A stretch of 64,000 nt of DNA from Pisaster brevispinus (Eukaryota; Echinodermata; Asteroidea; Forcipulatida; Asteriidae), in assembly GCA_023634235.1 (NCBI GenBank), contig JAMKCF010000012.1:16625884-16689883 (forward strand), written 5' to 3'. The notes beneath the pieces are model-generated. The model was not told where the DNA came from and made no database searches. It saw only the letters and a list, made by a program, of their open reading frames with translations. Shown here piece after piece: positions 48,401-63,400 of the stretch; positions within the stretch are counted from its first letter, which is position 1, and every line of letters begins with the position of its first letter. The position numbers and the translations under genes are program-made.

Positions 48401-51400
48401 TGTACATGTAATGTACAGTACGTCATGTATGTAGATCGTGTACGAAGATGTGAAGGTTGTTGAAAGTAACATGTATCAAGTCGGAAATCTGTTCCCTTGT
48501 TCGAGGCGCATCACTTCCTTGTGTGTAAGACCAACTGCGACACACTGTCATTGTGCATTTGAAAGTTTGCACAATGTGGAGTGACATCGATGTCTGATTG
48601 ACAAACTCATTCTCGCTATTGGAGACTCCAAGATTGCCCACTGGTTATCACCCATTACTCTAGCGTTACTGCAAACCAACGAGTAGGGTCGCACTGTGGC
48701 CTCAGATCCAGGATGCTCTGTACTTTATCTGTGTTTTCCACTTTAAAAAAAACCCAACAACTACCTGCACGTCAGAAGACTTCCTGCTGTGTTTTATTCC
48801 CCTGTGCTATACTTAGATACACTTCACAGCTACATGTCATACATGACCTGTACTTGTGTATAATTGCTGATTAGCTTGAAATACCAAGTGCCTAGTGACA
48901 CCTTGCGGACTTGAGAACTAGTGACATTGTTGTTTATCAAGATCTCTATTTAATATCCTACGTTATCAGGAACTTTCAGAGAACAAGCTACGGAGGTTAC
49001 ATCCGACACGTAATATGCCAACAGGACGCAGTGACCCAGCATCGTAAGTACTCAAAATACATGTACCTTCCACAGGACATTTAAAGGCAGGGTGTACCTT
49101 TTGGTAATTACTCCCAAAAGTTCACGACCATAAAAAAACTGACTTGGTAAGAAGCACTGCAGCTGTCCATAATCTATACCATTTTGCGAAACAATTTGCA
49201 ATATGTAGTTTTAGAGATAAGGATTCAAAAACATTTAAATCTGAGAAACGTTTCTGCATGAAATGTTTCTCAGATTGTGTATTCCAATTACGGATTATCC
49301 TTCCTGAGTGGGCATAACCGCTCCATATTTTCGGTGAAAAGCGCCACCACTTTTTGAAATACAAATTTTTAAAGGTTAGTTTAATTGGATGTCTACACTT
49401 ACATGTATATGATTAAAACCGCTGAATGGTTCCAAAAACCAAAGGTACATTATACTGTACTTTGCCTTTAATGTAAAAGGGATAAATGTAGATAACGTTA
49501 TCAGTTTCCCAGGAAGGTAAATTTGTGTTGCAGGACCATGACCCAAGAGGCAATTCAACATGGCTCTGCTTACCATAAGCAAATAATCGGCGCTTACGGA
49601 GACAGGGAATTCTTTGCCTACATCAAGCATATTTCACAGGTTAGCAGACAATTTTTGCTTGTGCTTGTGTGTACTCCACGTTACTAGGCATTCTTCGCTT
49701 ACACAGCTAGCGCAAAAATTCGGCGCCTGCACAGTAAGCAGAGAATGGTGATTGTAAGCGCAGAATTCGGCGGTAAGCAGAGCCATGAAGTTGGCTCCAG
49801 GTTGGGCCAATCTCTCTGTAGAAACAGTACCCTTGTCATGCCTTATGCTTCACCAATTGCCTCCGTTGCCCCATGTCATTGCCTTGGTGCCCTTGAATGT
49901 TCCAATAGAAACTCACAATTTCCCCATCGAGGTGCTCTTTACAAAGGCGAAAAACACCTCCATGCCATTGCTCTTTCTAGAAAGAAAGCATCGGACCTGG
50001 TATGTTCATGTTTATTTCCTTATAATTTTCTTTTATGGCATATATGGACTCACATAATGCATACATTAAAGATACACTGTACTACAGGAAAAAATGGTCT
50101 CCTGTCATTTGAGGTGATACAGAGCACCAAGTAAAGCCTGGTTATGCCAATGTAATAAGTACGAAGTGAAATGTTTTTAAGTCGTGTCGTGGCCGGGAGG
50201 TCAAGAGCAGTGGATTAAATTGTTCTGGTGTTTCTGATCAGCCGAGTGTAGGTTCGAGTCCCAGTCGTGGCTTTTGTGTCCTTGAGCAAGATACTTTACT
50301 ATAATTGCTTTGTCCTTCCGATGGGACATTTAAGCCTTAGGTCCCGTGTACTAGGATCGGTAGTGCACGTAAAAGAACCAAGAACGCTTATAGTGGAAGT
50401 TAGAGTAGTGGTCAACCCTGGTGTTTCTGGTTCACAGCAAGCACCCGTGTTTACAGGTTTCCTCAGGCTTGCAAATTAAAGTGATTAAGCTGACTTACAA
50501 GTCATCCTTGGTTTCTTTATCTGAAATATACAATAATAAATAATAATTGAATGTGACACCACAAATTTAGAACAAACAGTTTGCTCAAGAGGAAATACAC
50601 ACTATGTATGTATGCTCATCTCTTTTGAAACGTTTGCCGAGATTATGTGGAGTTGTTACATCAAAACTTGTTTCGCATTCGCATTCCTTTTGAAGTGTAA
50701 AACCGGTCTCAAGTTTCAAGCATTCTTGGCTTAAAACAAGTTTTTTTCTCGCAAGCAATTTTAGTCATGTTCTTTCCTCGGCAAATGTTTTAGAGTGTGG
50801 CTAAAGTTTTTGGCAAAAATGAGCAGGTCGGCCCCCCCTAAGAGATGGGTTTGCCGTCACATTTTTCTGACACAAGTGGACTCAATGTTCCACATCCCAT
50901 TTGTTCTCAACTTAGTCATTTGTGTGGAATTTAAATGATTTATTTTCATAGAGCTGCTTAAGCACAAAGTTAATGAAACATAGTGTTACTGAACCAAACT
51001 GTTGGCACATTATGAGTCATTTTCATTTTCTTTTATTTGGGGTTTTGCACATTCGCCGAAACCACCTTTGTTTTCGTTCACATAAAAAAAAAAAATCATT
51101 TTCTTTTTTCTTACCTTCCCAAAACCCATAGGTTTAGTACACTGATTTTGGTACGAAGACATTTTCATACTTCATGTACTTAGCATTGTCCCATCAGTAC
51201 AAGTTATGATACCGTATTTTAGCTTACATCTTAACCTTGTCTCTCTAAAAAATAACATCATGATGTCATCAGGTTTCAAACTACAGCTACATTTACATGC
51301 ACACATGTGACAAGACTTTTTAAACATCTTCAATCAAATATTAAATAGAATTCCTTGGCCTAAAAAAAAACCAAACAGAAGAGATCAGGTCTCAATCTTT

Positions 51401-54400
51401 AACATTTCAATTTCAGTCCATTTCAATCAAACTTCTTCTCTAACTAACTTGGCTTAGACACATGATAGAAAACATGTGTACTGTACACTGTACTTAACTG
51501 TATGATAGATGTACACAACTTGCATCATGAGAGTTGGAAGTGTTTAAAAAGAAAAACCAAAAAAACATTACATACTTTATGTCTGAGGTTTTTAAGGCCG
51601 TGTCACACTGGGCGATTTCTCCGGGTAACTTTGAGGCAACCACTTGCACTGTTTGCAAAAAGGAACATTTTGGCAGCACAAGAGACACTCTTCTAATGTA
51701 GCCCGTGACTTACATGTAGGCCTACTGTCCCTATGAAATAAGGAGAAAAACTGAAGTACATATATGAATACATTTTTTATTGGAGGTTGCCTGTAAATTG
51801 CCTCGTGTGACATTGGCTTTTGAAAATGGGAGTGGTTTGCTTTGTTCCAATCCTACGTGCTCAGTGTAGGCCCATCAATGGTAACTGCTTTATGTTCAGA
51901 CACCCCTATAGTCCTTTTCCCATGAGAAAACAACTACCATGGTCCCCTACTACAAGTTTTACCGATCGCTGATTGTTTATTTGTTATCACAGTGCATGAC
52001 TGATTTTGCAAGCTTTCTCACGGTCAAACTAAACAAAATTAACAACCATTGTGCGCTATGCGGAAGATTTTGTCGGAGGTCCGGACCTCCGAAAAAAGGT
52101 AGCAATATGTTTGACAAGATTTTACAAGGGACCCTGGACAGTACAAAAAATTGTTGTCCTTTCACACGAGGTACATTTTGTAAGATGTTTACAACCTTGC
52201 TACAATTTAGCAAGGGACCCTTGCTTAGTTGCTCTCGTGTGAAAGGAGCTTACGCTGTATGTTCTGATAACCCCTAGGGATCTACCAACTCTGTTTATGA
52301 TTTTAGGGTTAGAATTAGGATGAGGAAAATACACTGGCAGACTGGTGTCGGAACATAGAGATGTCGGGAACACAGGTGTGTAGCCTTGAAGTACAAGTCT
52401 TACCAAAATATTAGAAGGGACTGCACAAGCAAATTAACTGTTGGAATGATCCAGTTGTTTCTATTTCCAGTATAAAAACAAACGCAAACCTAGTGACACA
52501 ATCTATTGCAGCATCCTATTCCATATCAACATGTACACAAATAGCCCATTTCACATGCATGGGTTATGAAAACAAAACACAGCTCTGAATTTGATATGAC
52601 TGCATGTACCTGTATCCGGGTATAAACTGAAAGTATAGCAGGAAATGGTGATCCAAAATGTGCAAGTGCACGAAGGGTTCTAGCCAGAATTACATGTACT
52701 GGGAAGTTAAGAGTTCGGTTGACAAATAGGGCCACCAATAGAGCCTGCATTAAGACATGGGATCATAAGACGCACAGCTATGGTCATGGCTAGTTGGTGA
52801 CCTACCGATCCATGTACATGATACATGTATGTGAAATGTTTACCAAGCATCTCATGCCACAAAAATAATTGGCCAAGTGATATCTTATGGTCGTCAACGC
52901 AACATGAACAACACTGAAATTAGCCCAAAGTTACACTTGTCAAGAACTTGAGTTTCGCAAATTATGTACACTTAAATTAAATCAATAAGTTCCATTGCGG
53001 ATGTCAGGGCCCGAATTTGGGAGAAAACCCACCAAGACTTGTAGCTAAAATGTTTACTGGACCAGAATTTATTTTACAAGACCTGAAGACCAGAATCAAA
53101 ATGAGTTGACCAAGCACTAAGAGATGATCTATATCATTTGTCTTATGTGTATATGTACTAAGATACTCAACAGTTTTTTGAAAGATATACAGTAGATTAG
53201 ATTCATAGCCAACATTTTTTTCACAATGAATATATTGCACAATGAGGTAGCCTATTATTGTTCACTTGAAAAACACAAGACCACTGGGCTTGTCCAGTTG
53301 TGAGTTTACTGGCCCAATGCTAGAATCACTGGCCTAGGGTCTGCGGTCCAGTGTTAATTTCGAGCCCTGGATGTTCTGCACCAGTCATGCCAGTGTTTTC
53401 TGCCAATACTGGGATGCAAATACGCTCAGCGTTCATTGGGTTTGTACCAAGTAACAAGCAAGGGACTCTGATGGGTACATTTAAAATAACTTGGGGTTGA
53501 ACGAAGAAAAATTGACTCGAGCGGGATTTGAACCAATGACTTCAAGATTAATGTGCCGGCACTCTACCAACTGAGCTATCTAGCCCTATGTTGACAGGCA
53601 AACAAAGATGTTGACAAAATAAGGAGACCACCAACATACATGTGTATGACTAGATACATTAGCTCAGTCGGTAGAGCACTTGCACGTTCATCCTCGGGTC
53701 GTTGGTTCAAATCCTCCTCTAGTTGCTAGTCAATTTTTCTTTGTTCAACCCCAAATAGTTTTTTTAATGCGCCATGGGCATCTCTGACCAGCTTTGATGG
53801 GGCAACTGTACAAAAGTGTCAGCATGACGCAAGATCAAATGAGCACTTGACACTCGAGCCTCCCAGTACTACATGTAGATATTGGAGATCTTCTGAAATC
53901 GAACTAAAAATAAAACAAATGAATTGCTTGTTATACATTTGATTGGCCATATTTATCAGAAATTTTGGTCGAGTTGCCATGCCATTGTTCATGTTGCTTT
54001 ATTTACTTCCTTGCTCAGTATACCACCTGGGGAAACACTGATTTACACATTCCATTGTTTTGCACGAGTCACTGGAGTATGACTTTTGATTATTTCTGCG
54101 TAAATGGAAGGAAGTCTCTGATGAACAAATCAACAACGTGCAGTTGAAACTATCCGTGGATTTATTATGTTGCATTCACGTTTGCGTCATCAGTTTGATT
54201 TGATTCTCTTGACTATAACATGTGTTTTTTTGTCAACAACTGGGAACTCCTGAAGTATGATGTAAGTAGACAATATGACCTAATGAAATGAAGTGAAACA
54301 ATCGTGAACCTGCTTCGGGTGGTTTTAAAATCAACAGGATAGAAACTTGTGTGGGATATAAAAATATACAAAAAAACGGAACAAAATTAATAGTTGTTCC

Positions 54401-57400
54401 TTGCAAATGGCCTGAACACCTAAAAAACACTGATAAAGGCAATTGTTCCAAATGTTTTACATGTATGTGTGGGTTTACAGTAGCGCCCTTGTAATGTTGT
54501 AGGGTATTTTCAACAATGCAACAATGGACCACACAAGAGAATTCTTTGTTCAACCTGGACCCCACAAGAGAATTCTTTAGAAAAGGGAATATTAGAACAA
54601 CAATAGCAGGACCCCACAAACCCCGATCCGTAAGGTTGTGTGGGATAACCGGAAAGCCAATGTGGTTTCTTTGTGTGCTACATGTACATGTATGTACATG
54701 TAGGTGAGTGTGTACAATCATGACAGTGTGTATTGTACTACATGTATGTCTGTATTGTTCATGAACATGTAGTCTCGGGTCTCAAATGTGGGGGGCGGGG
54801 GGTGAAAAATACACAGAACTGCAGGGCATTTTTTCTGAGACCAGAACTGCAGAACAGCGATCTCCCTTAAACCATGTTAACAAGTGGTCGGCTGGCCAAA
54901 TATGGGAACCAGTTAGAATTCACTCCAAGTGGTCTGGCTGACTAGTTCAGTGTTGAAAAAGCATCCCTATTTCATGTCAAACACTAATTGCCTTGACTTG
55001 CGAAAAAAATGGACAGACTAGTAAACTGACAAGCTAGCAACATGGTCTTGCTGGCCAGTCACTAAAAAAAAAAAAATGAGGGCAAACCCTGCCGAAAATA
55101 TACAAGACCAGAATCAAAAAAGAGAAAAAAATATCTATTGTGGTTAAAATAAACTGCTGTCATATTTGTTTTTTGGGTGACTACACTTCCTCAACAGAAC
55201 TGAAAGATATTATCAGGCTCGAAGTTGGCATTTAAATGTATATTATTAGTTTGTGATTGAAAAACACAAGACCTCTGGCATCGCCCTGTCATGATGCTAA
55301 AATCTAGCTTTGTAGTCCAAAGTAAATTTTTGTAGCCAGCCCTGTATTACAAGTCTTATTTTGGATTAAATCTAGTATGTTCAATGTACAAAGTACAATA
55401 CAAAGAGACATGTCCACCTGTACATTTCATAAAGCTGTTTTAAAGTAGAAAATAAAGCATGAGTCAGCAAATTATTTTGCTAAGCAAAAAATGAGTGGGG
55501 CACCAGTTGCAACAATGTAAACTTTATGGTCTTTTGGCTGGTAACCAGTTTCTGTTAAGCAAGATTTTTTCTGTGCTGAGCAAGTTTTTGTGCTTGCAGG
55601 CTTTATGAAAATGGGCTCTGTACATGTAAGTACTATAGTGTACATGTTATTCATTGTAGATTGTACATGGGTGCCCCTCACTAAATAAACTCCCATAGCA
55701 TACAATGCAAAATGCTAAATATAAACAAAATACCCCCAAACTTTTATCCTCTGCTCAATTTAATATGGGGAGTCCCTAGGCCCATCGAGTTATTCCCCCT
55801 CCAAATAAAAACACCCCTACACCGGTGTAATTTTTCCAAACGTCCAAGCATCAATCTTGAAAAAAGTCCCTACACCTCTTGGCAGATAGGACCATTTAAT
55901 TCATGGCCGATGTCATCCAAAATACCTAAGTTGGAAGTCAACAACCCCCAGGTCACAATTGGGCAACATTTTAACATTGTTTCCCTTATATTGGGCTCTC
56001 AAATCTGTCTAATAGAGAATATTTTGAGGGCCTACAAAATGATAATGAGGCCGGCACTCTGTTTTCTCCCTGATCATTAAAGTTTTCATGCATCGCTGTT
56101 CCGGTAACGTCTGCTGTGTCATATCTCACCTTGTATTTCCCCTTCCCTCATTCCTTGTACCTCAGGATGTTGTGGAAACAGATAGCCAAAGTGAAGGAGA
56201 ATCGACGTCCGGACCGTAAAAAATCAAAGAATCCATTTTCGGGATCACGGTAAGTGCCGTAATAATTAACGAAAGATTCTGAGGCATGTGCATTTCAAAT
56301 TCCCTTAGACCCTGTCAGGTGTTAAAAGTATTTGATGTTATTTCTGAACCTATCAAGATCTTTCATAACCAGTACAAAGTAAGGAAGTATAAGTTTTGAA
56401 TTGGTAATTGTTTCAAATCCTCTAGGACTTCTGTCTCTCCATGGTCTTATGCTTAAAACAAAGAGTGTTGGACTGCTTCCCATCAGGGACACGAGTTGAC
56501 CCTTTTTGGCCCCTTTTTTCCTTTATGGAAGATTCCGTAAGATTTGTATTTTGATAATAAACTTAGCTTGTTCCATTTGATAGATGGGGTGACAAGAGGC
56601 CACCTCAAGCGCCGGAGCCTGACTATAAACCGCACCAGATGACCGGTAGGCGAGATGACGGAAGGCGAGATGACGGAAGCGAAGGTACGAACAAACAATC
56701 CTCTGTCTTAATTTGTAATTTAAAAAGTCGGCAGTGGTCCCTTCTCAAATACGCTTTCCTTGAGAAAGGAACACACGATGGAGATTTTGTTCTCACATTT
56801 TGTAACCCGCATGTCATGGATATCTGCAAATGTGCATGGGTGGCTAGTGCATAAAGCAATCGCCTCTCACCACTATGGTCCTGGTGCGATTCCAGGCTAA
56901 GGTCATTTGTGAGTAGAGTTTGTGCGTTACATGTAGTTCTCTCTGACATGTAGTTGCCACAAGGTTATTTTTCCAGGACCTCCGGTTTTTCCTTACTCCA
57001 AAAAGATTAAACACTTTGGATCTCTGGCTGAGCTCAGTGGTCATATACATGTATGGGTTGATGTGTCTGGCAGCCAAACAAAGGCGCCATTGTGAGCCCA
57101 TGGCTCAAACACATTGTAGCCGCGTCCTTCGCATTTCAGCTTCTCAGCTGCGAGTTAAGGGATGATTAGCCTCTCAAATTGTTCTAATTAGAGCTAAATG
57201 TCAGATTGTTGTTGCACTTCCTGGCTTTGAACGTCTTCAGATGGAGAAGGCGCACTGCAAGTGTAATAAATTATAAAATGTTAATTAGATAAACTCCCCC
57301 AAAATACTTCAAAAAAAAAAACACGGCAGTCATGCCAGTTGTAATAGACAATTGAATACACAGTACAGGGTTGGTAAAAAAGAAATAGTTAGAGTGAATT

Positions 57401-60400
57401 GTTTTGTTGTGAAAGCTCAGTATGAGAACGATTTGACACGTTGCATGGTGGAGCTACATGTACACTCTCAGGCCTTGAGCTTTGCTCTTGAAGGGGCACG
57501 GCAATTTTCCTCTGGTGAGGGGCACTCTATGAGGAAAATGTAAATTTGTATTGGAACCTTGCATAGGGCACCACGACAATTGCTGTGGATGCCGTGGGTT
57601 ATTTCGAGGCCTGCAGTCTAGTGAGGTTTTCAGAGACGCCATGTACATACTTCTATGAGTTGTGGTGATTCCCCTGAAGATGATCAGAGCACACTCATTG
57701 AAACGTTGAGTTGTTAAAGCTTCGGTTTTGTTTCTTAGAACCAACACAACTCATAGAGAGAGAGATACAAGTAAGGGTACAGGGTGTCTCCACAAACCTC
57801 ACTAAAAAGCTCCGTTTGTAAATTTCATTCTTACGACGATCTTCCAGAGAAATATTTCGGTCTGAAAAAGTGTTGGAAGTCAAGAAAAATACCGTTTGAA
57901 TACCAACCAAAAATCGGCATTGCAAGTGAAGTAGGCTTCGATATCAACAGCCACCAAACCCTGACAAAAAACTCAACTGTTTTTACGTTGTTTTCAATAC
58001 AAATTGAACGATGACATTCGCCTAGATTGATTGCATAATGTGAGTGTTGAAAACAAGGCGAGATGCTATCAACTAAGTCAATTCCCTCCACCCACCCCCC
58101 CCCCAAAAAAACCAAAAAGCAAAAAAAAAAACCAAAAAAACCAAAACCCCAAAACAACGCATGTACCTTCCCTTTAATGGTTTTCAGGGATTCTCTAAAA
58201 TTCCATAACATGTAGATCTAAAGAATGAGCCAGTAGCGAGGGTTAAAAAACAGAAATTTGGTCTCCTATCAATGTTAGCCTTATAAGCATGTCTCCCCGA
58301 AGACAAGAAGTTTGAGTTCAGGCAAAGTTTGGCAAAACCCTTTTCACATCACCCCTTTAGGGTTTAGAGTACCCTTCATTAGCCGTCCTTTCAGGGTAGA
58401 AGGCCTTGACCGCTCCCAACCTTGATGTCTCTTGACTGTCCCTGATATTGTAACCTAACTAATTGGGTAATCGTGGATGAGTAATCGGGAGGGGGGGGGA
58501 AGGGGAGGTTGGCGAGGGGATGACATTCAAAGCCAAGGAGTTTCATACTGTTGATGGAAGTATTGGCTCCTGAATACTATTCACGTACTACTCTTGGGGT
58601 GGAAATCCATGTGTCCGTCATGCACTTTGCATAATGTGTAGTGTACAATGAACATACATGTACTTGCTAAGCAATTAATACAATTGGTACGATTAACGCA
58701 GCACGCAATATGGGCTGCGTCAAAATTATGGGTTTTGCCAGTCGCGGGTCGAAGGAAAGGCATTTTTCAATGTCATCTCTGCAGCAAACAGCCCTGGTCG
58801 AAGTCACTTGCCATAGTTGTATAACTAGAGGCCTGTGTTTTGTATGATTCAGTGATGTTCTTACACCTTTAATCTGTTGCTTCCATCTTTTGAGCTGACA
58901 GACTGCAGGAATTTAGCATCTTCATTTAAACACCGAGGGTAAATGATCATTTTGTGTCTGTGAAGTGTCCGTTATACACTATCCCAGATTGTCTGAGAAT
59001 GTTTTATGCATGCCAGTGTAAATGTTACATGTTTCCTGGGCCCAATTTCATAAAGCTGTTAAGCAGAAAATTCTGCTTGGCAAATTTCTTTACTTAGCAA
59101 GAAATGAGCGGGGGTGCCAGTGGCAACAATGTAAACTTTGTGAAATGTTGGCTGGTAACCTGTTTTTTTTTTGCTAAGCAATATTTTTCTGTGCTTAGCA
59201 GGTTTTTGTGCTTACAGGCTTCATGAAATTGGGCCCTGGAGGTGGGCCATACCAAAGTACCACTGATCTCCATTAATACTGACTGGATTGCCATTTTTGA
59301 AACTTGTTGTCGTGTTTGCTGTGAATCTGCTCCACGATCTCCATGTAACGTTCAAGGCCGGCTTGTTGGCTTTCAACCTTTGATAAACATTGTTGGTTTG
59401 GTCATGTGCATGTGGAAAAATACTTATGGCTTAGTATCCTTCCTTTTTGATTAGGTCAGATGAAAGCTCTTCGTTTTGTCGTTCTCTGTCAATACAATAC
59501 AATGTCAACTGACATGAAATAACAAAACCTGGGAAAGTTTACCTCACCATGCATGTAGGGCTCGCAAAAACAGCCTGGCACCAAAACTTCTGCAACAGAA
59601 AGAAAAAGGGTAACTTCAGTGCAGACTAACTGGCAGTGTGTGATGAGCACCATGCTAGTCCTAGCTTCGGAGGTCAGGTTCAGGTTATCGGGCATAATTG
59701 TTTTTGTAAATCATTTTGTGTAAATAGGGCCTTAAAGTCTTTTTTTCTTTCTTGTTTCTCTTTTGTGGTTTTCTTTTGCTTGTTGGGTCGAGATATGCTC
59801 AAAGCAATCAGTGTATTTTTTACATGGTATATTCTATTTTTGTTTCTAAACTAGGCTCTTCTCTCAGTTGGCCTGAAAGCAATTCCTAGGCTGATGTGCT
59901 TTTGGAGTCCGACCATAGTTCAACTAACACATATCATGCTTATGCACGGCAGATTTTTCTGGTGGTCCTTATCTAGTGTTGCTATGTAAACCTGATATAA
60001 ATGTAAACAGAACATAGTGTTATTACAAATGTGCATGATATGACTTGGTAGTGTGGGTGTTGTTTGTAGTCACAATGTTATCTGTTTCCATACCCTTTGT
60101 TAAATGTGAATGTTGGTTTTGTGCATTTTTATCTAAATGGCTTAAATGGTGATAAGTCCCATCTGCATTTTCTTTAATCCCATAGATAGTGATGATGTGG
60201 ATGTAATTGTATCGACCTTTCTTTTAAACGTACATTGTACGGTATACATGTGTGCATTTTAGAACTCTATACTGGATCACTCTCCTCCCGAACTGGTTCT
60301 TTCACAAAATACCACAGGAGACTGTGGAGACTAAGTCCATTAAGCCACAGTGTACTCTCCTGCCCAACTGGCCCTTGCCACAAAATCCCACAGGTGACTG

Positions 60401-63400
60401 GAGACCAAGTCCATTAAGCCACAGTGTACTCTCCTGCCCAACTGGCCCTTGCCACAAAATACCACAGGAGACTGTGGAGACTAAGTCCATTAAGCCACAG
60501 TGTACTCTCCTGCCCAACTGGCCCTTGCCACAAAATACCACAGGAGACTGTGGAGACCAAGTCCATTAAGCCACAGTGTACTCTCCTGCCCAACTGGCCC
60601 TTGCCACAAAATCCCACAGGTGACTGGAGACCAAGTCCATTAAGCCACAGTGTACTCTCCTGCCCAACTGGCCCTTGCCACAAAATACCACAGGAGACTG
60701 TGGAGACTAAATCCATTAAGCCACAGTGTACTCTCCTGCCCAACTGGCCCTTGCCACAAAATACCACAGGAGACTGGAGACCAAGTCCACAGATCATGTA
60801 CATTAACCGTGCAGTTTTCACATAAAACTAGTTGTACAAACAGAAGAAAACCCATGCACCCGACGCTAGTCTGGAACGTTTGGTACTTTGTGACTGTCTG
60901 TGGTACCTTGTGGCTCTCCTTGGTACATGTACCTGTGTAACAAGAATGGGTATAGAGCCAGAGTGTAATTGTATTAATATATAAGCGAGCTCATTAATGT
61001 ACTTGTATTAAATGCATATGAGTACATTGTGGCAGAATATAATTATGAAGTGAAATCTGAACTATTTCATTTGTCCTAGTGAAATGGAAAAAGCCAGAAT
61101 TCAGAGTGTGTCTAGGCCTGGAATTTTCATTAAAAAAAACTGACATGACTAGACCACTTTTCTTAAAAGACAGATGAGTGACTACATTTGAAAATTGAGT
61201 CTGTTAATTGGAATATTTTAAAGTTGATCCAGGCACCCGACATGGCAAGGAAGCCTGTTGGGATGTGACAGCCATTGGATTTCAGGTGTGAGATGGTGGA
61301 AGATTTTGGTTTTTACAATGTACATGATGTACATGTACATGTAGTTCTTGTACAATGTTGTATGGAATACACCATGGCTCGAATGGAACACTGAACCACT
61401 GGCCAGAGGCCACCAATTTGTAGCCCGGGGCCAGTAAACTCATGACTGGACAAGCCCGGTGGTCTTGTGTTTTTTCAATTTAATATTTATACCTTATTGT
61501 GAAATATCTTTAAGGACAGAGATGTTTAAATTTTGACTTTGAGTTGAGTCTGGTGATTAGCTTTTAATTCTGTTGAGTATTGAAGTATAGGTACATGACG
61601 TAAGACCCGTAAGACAAATGAGACCAATCTTGTCTAATGTCAGAATGTTCTTGTTCAAATAAAAAATAGTTCGTAGTAAGTTCTTTCTCATTAAGCATGT
61701 TAAGATTCTGGTCTTGTGAAATGAACTCTTATCCAGTAAAAATTTGGAGCTGCAGGCCCTAGGGTCTTGTGGTTAGTTACCCCCAAATTCAAGCCCTGAT
61801 ACATGTAATTTATCTAGAGCGCCGGTACGTTAAACCGGCGGTAGTTGGTTCAAATCCCGCTCTAGTCACTTTTTCGTTGTTCAACCCCGGACATGTCATT
61901 TCTTTGTACAGTACTTGTTCACTCAGTATATACAGTATCTGATTCACAAGTCATGATTCGTGGTGTTTTTTAATTTGTGTTTCAGAGGAAAACTGCTGGG
62001 GAAGTGATTTCAGCGATGACGAAGATGTGAGTAAACTTAGTAAAATAAACTAAATACATAAACTTAACTAAATAAACATCCCCAACTTCCTTTACGCACC
62101 TGATTTTTCAGGTAACACCGTGTACCATTCAAGTCTTAAAGGCATTCAATAATTGTGTTGACGTCACATTGCTTTAACTGTTAATAGATTGTCACCAAAC
62201 AATAATGTGGGGGCCATGTCTGGTTCATTGCTTCAACATGTAAAGGAAACAAAGTACATTGTACATGTAAATGATGTAGCACAATTTATCAGTTCCAATG
62301 TTCAATCACAGTTGTTTATTTTTCTAAGAATTTTTTGTGGGGCATGTGGGTTAAACTCCCAACAATGGGACGTTTTTATTAGTCAAGTCCTTTGAAAAAT
62401 AACTATTGCGGTCGAACTTTGAAACTCTCTTCACATCGTTGGTTGTTGTTCACGTCCTGATTTCGTATTGCTGTTTGAGCTCAAAGTAGCTAAGCACAAG
62501 AAACATGTGCTTTCCAGAATAAAGTTACCAGCCAAAATACATGTAGTGTCTTATTAGTGTCAGAATTTTGGGCAGTCCTTCGCAGTTTTGATTGGTCACT
62601 GCATCAAGGGGGTGGAGCTTCATGGATTGATCTATTCAGGCCCCTCCCAACCAAGCTTCATGAAATTTACCGTGTTTTTGACCTTTACCATGAGGTCTCT
62701 TTCAACAGCGAACTTCCTTGCATCACATTTACAGTTTTTTCTTATTTTGACCGCCTACTTGTACACGGATATGTTATTTTCTTACATCAATGGCCAAACA
62801 AATAATAACATCAATGGAAAAAACACTTTGTTCTTCGTGTTTGCATCACAGAAATTTGTTTCACGCACGCCCTCACACGGTCCAAAATACTACGAATTGG
62901 CCCCTTGTCTTTAAAAAACAGGCATGCGACTTTTCAGCAGAGCAGCTGATTTCCTCATTTTTATTTTTCTCAGCTTTTCCATTGAGAATCGAAAAACACA
63001 GTACAAAGTCTTTCTGTGCCTGGCACTTTCCACTTCTTTCTTTCGACAAACTGCAGGAACTTTGCATGCCTTGACAAAAACCCACGTGCTTGTTTTCCAT
63101 TGGTATTCCAAGGCCCAATTTCATAGAGCTTGGATAAAAAGTGGCTAATTTCGAGTAAGGTTACCAGCCAAACCCCCAACACAAAAAAACCCAGGTAATT
63201 TCTGACTGGTTTCCTGCTTGTTTCTGCTCAGCAGGTAACTGTTAAGCACTATTGTCTGCTTAATAAGCAGCTCTACGAAACTGGGCACCGAATTTGTAAC
63301 TGAAACTGTTGCATATTTTCTTACTTGTCTTCCTTTCTGGTTTAGAATCCCGATTTTGAGCAAGCTGGAGACAACTCAGCATTGCTACAAGGAAATACCC

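Larger units (their letters stand above)
46533..48969 (+). other. Adaptor intron 2
   Basis: A 2.4 kb phase-0 intron. Two MITEs lie side by side at 47649-48040; nothing else is recognised. Confidence 0.6.
49044..56165 (+). other. Adaptor intron 3
   Basis: A 7.1 kb intron carrying at least six mobile-element copies. No other coding exon is recognised. Confidence 0.6.
56685..61985 (+). other. Adaptor intron 5
   Basis: A 5.3 kb phase-1 intron with a MITE, the 76/74-bp minisatellite, another MITE and a SINE remnant. Open frames over the minisatellite are repeat artefacts. Confidence 0.6.

Noticed and set aside
49081..49471. A second copy of the Kolobok-like element, because of the TTAA flanks
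   Set aside because: The termini (AGGCA...) differ from AGTGTTACTAG, so it belongs to another family.
53515..53587. tRNA gene on the minus strand
   Set aside because: The A-box and B-box are good, but the acceptor stem does not pair and the same sequence recurs with a shared tail, so it is a SINE.
60424..60825. Open frames of 133-135 codons on both strands
   Set aside because: They run along the 76/74-bp tandem repeat and translate the repeat unit; there is no domain or codon bias.
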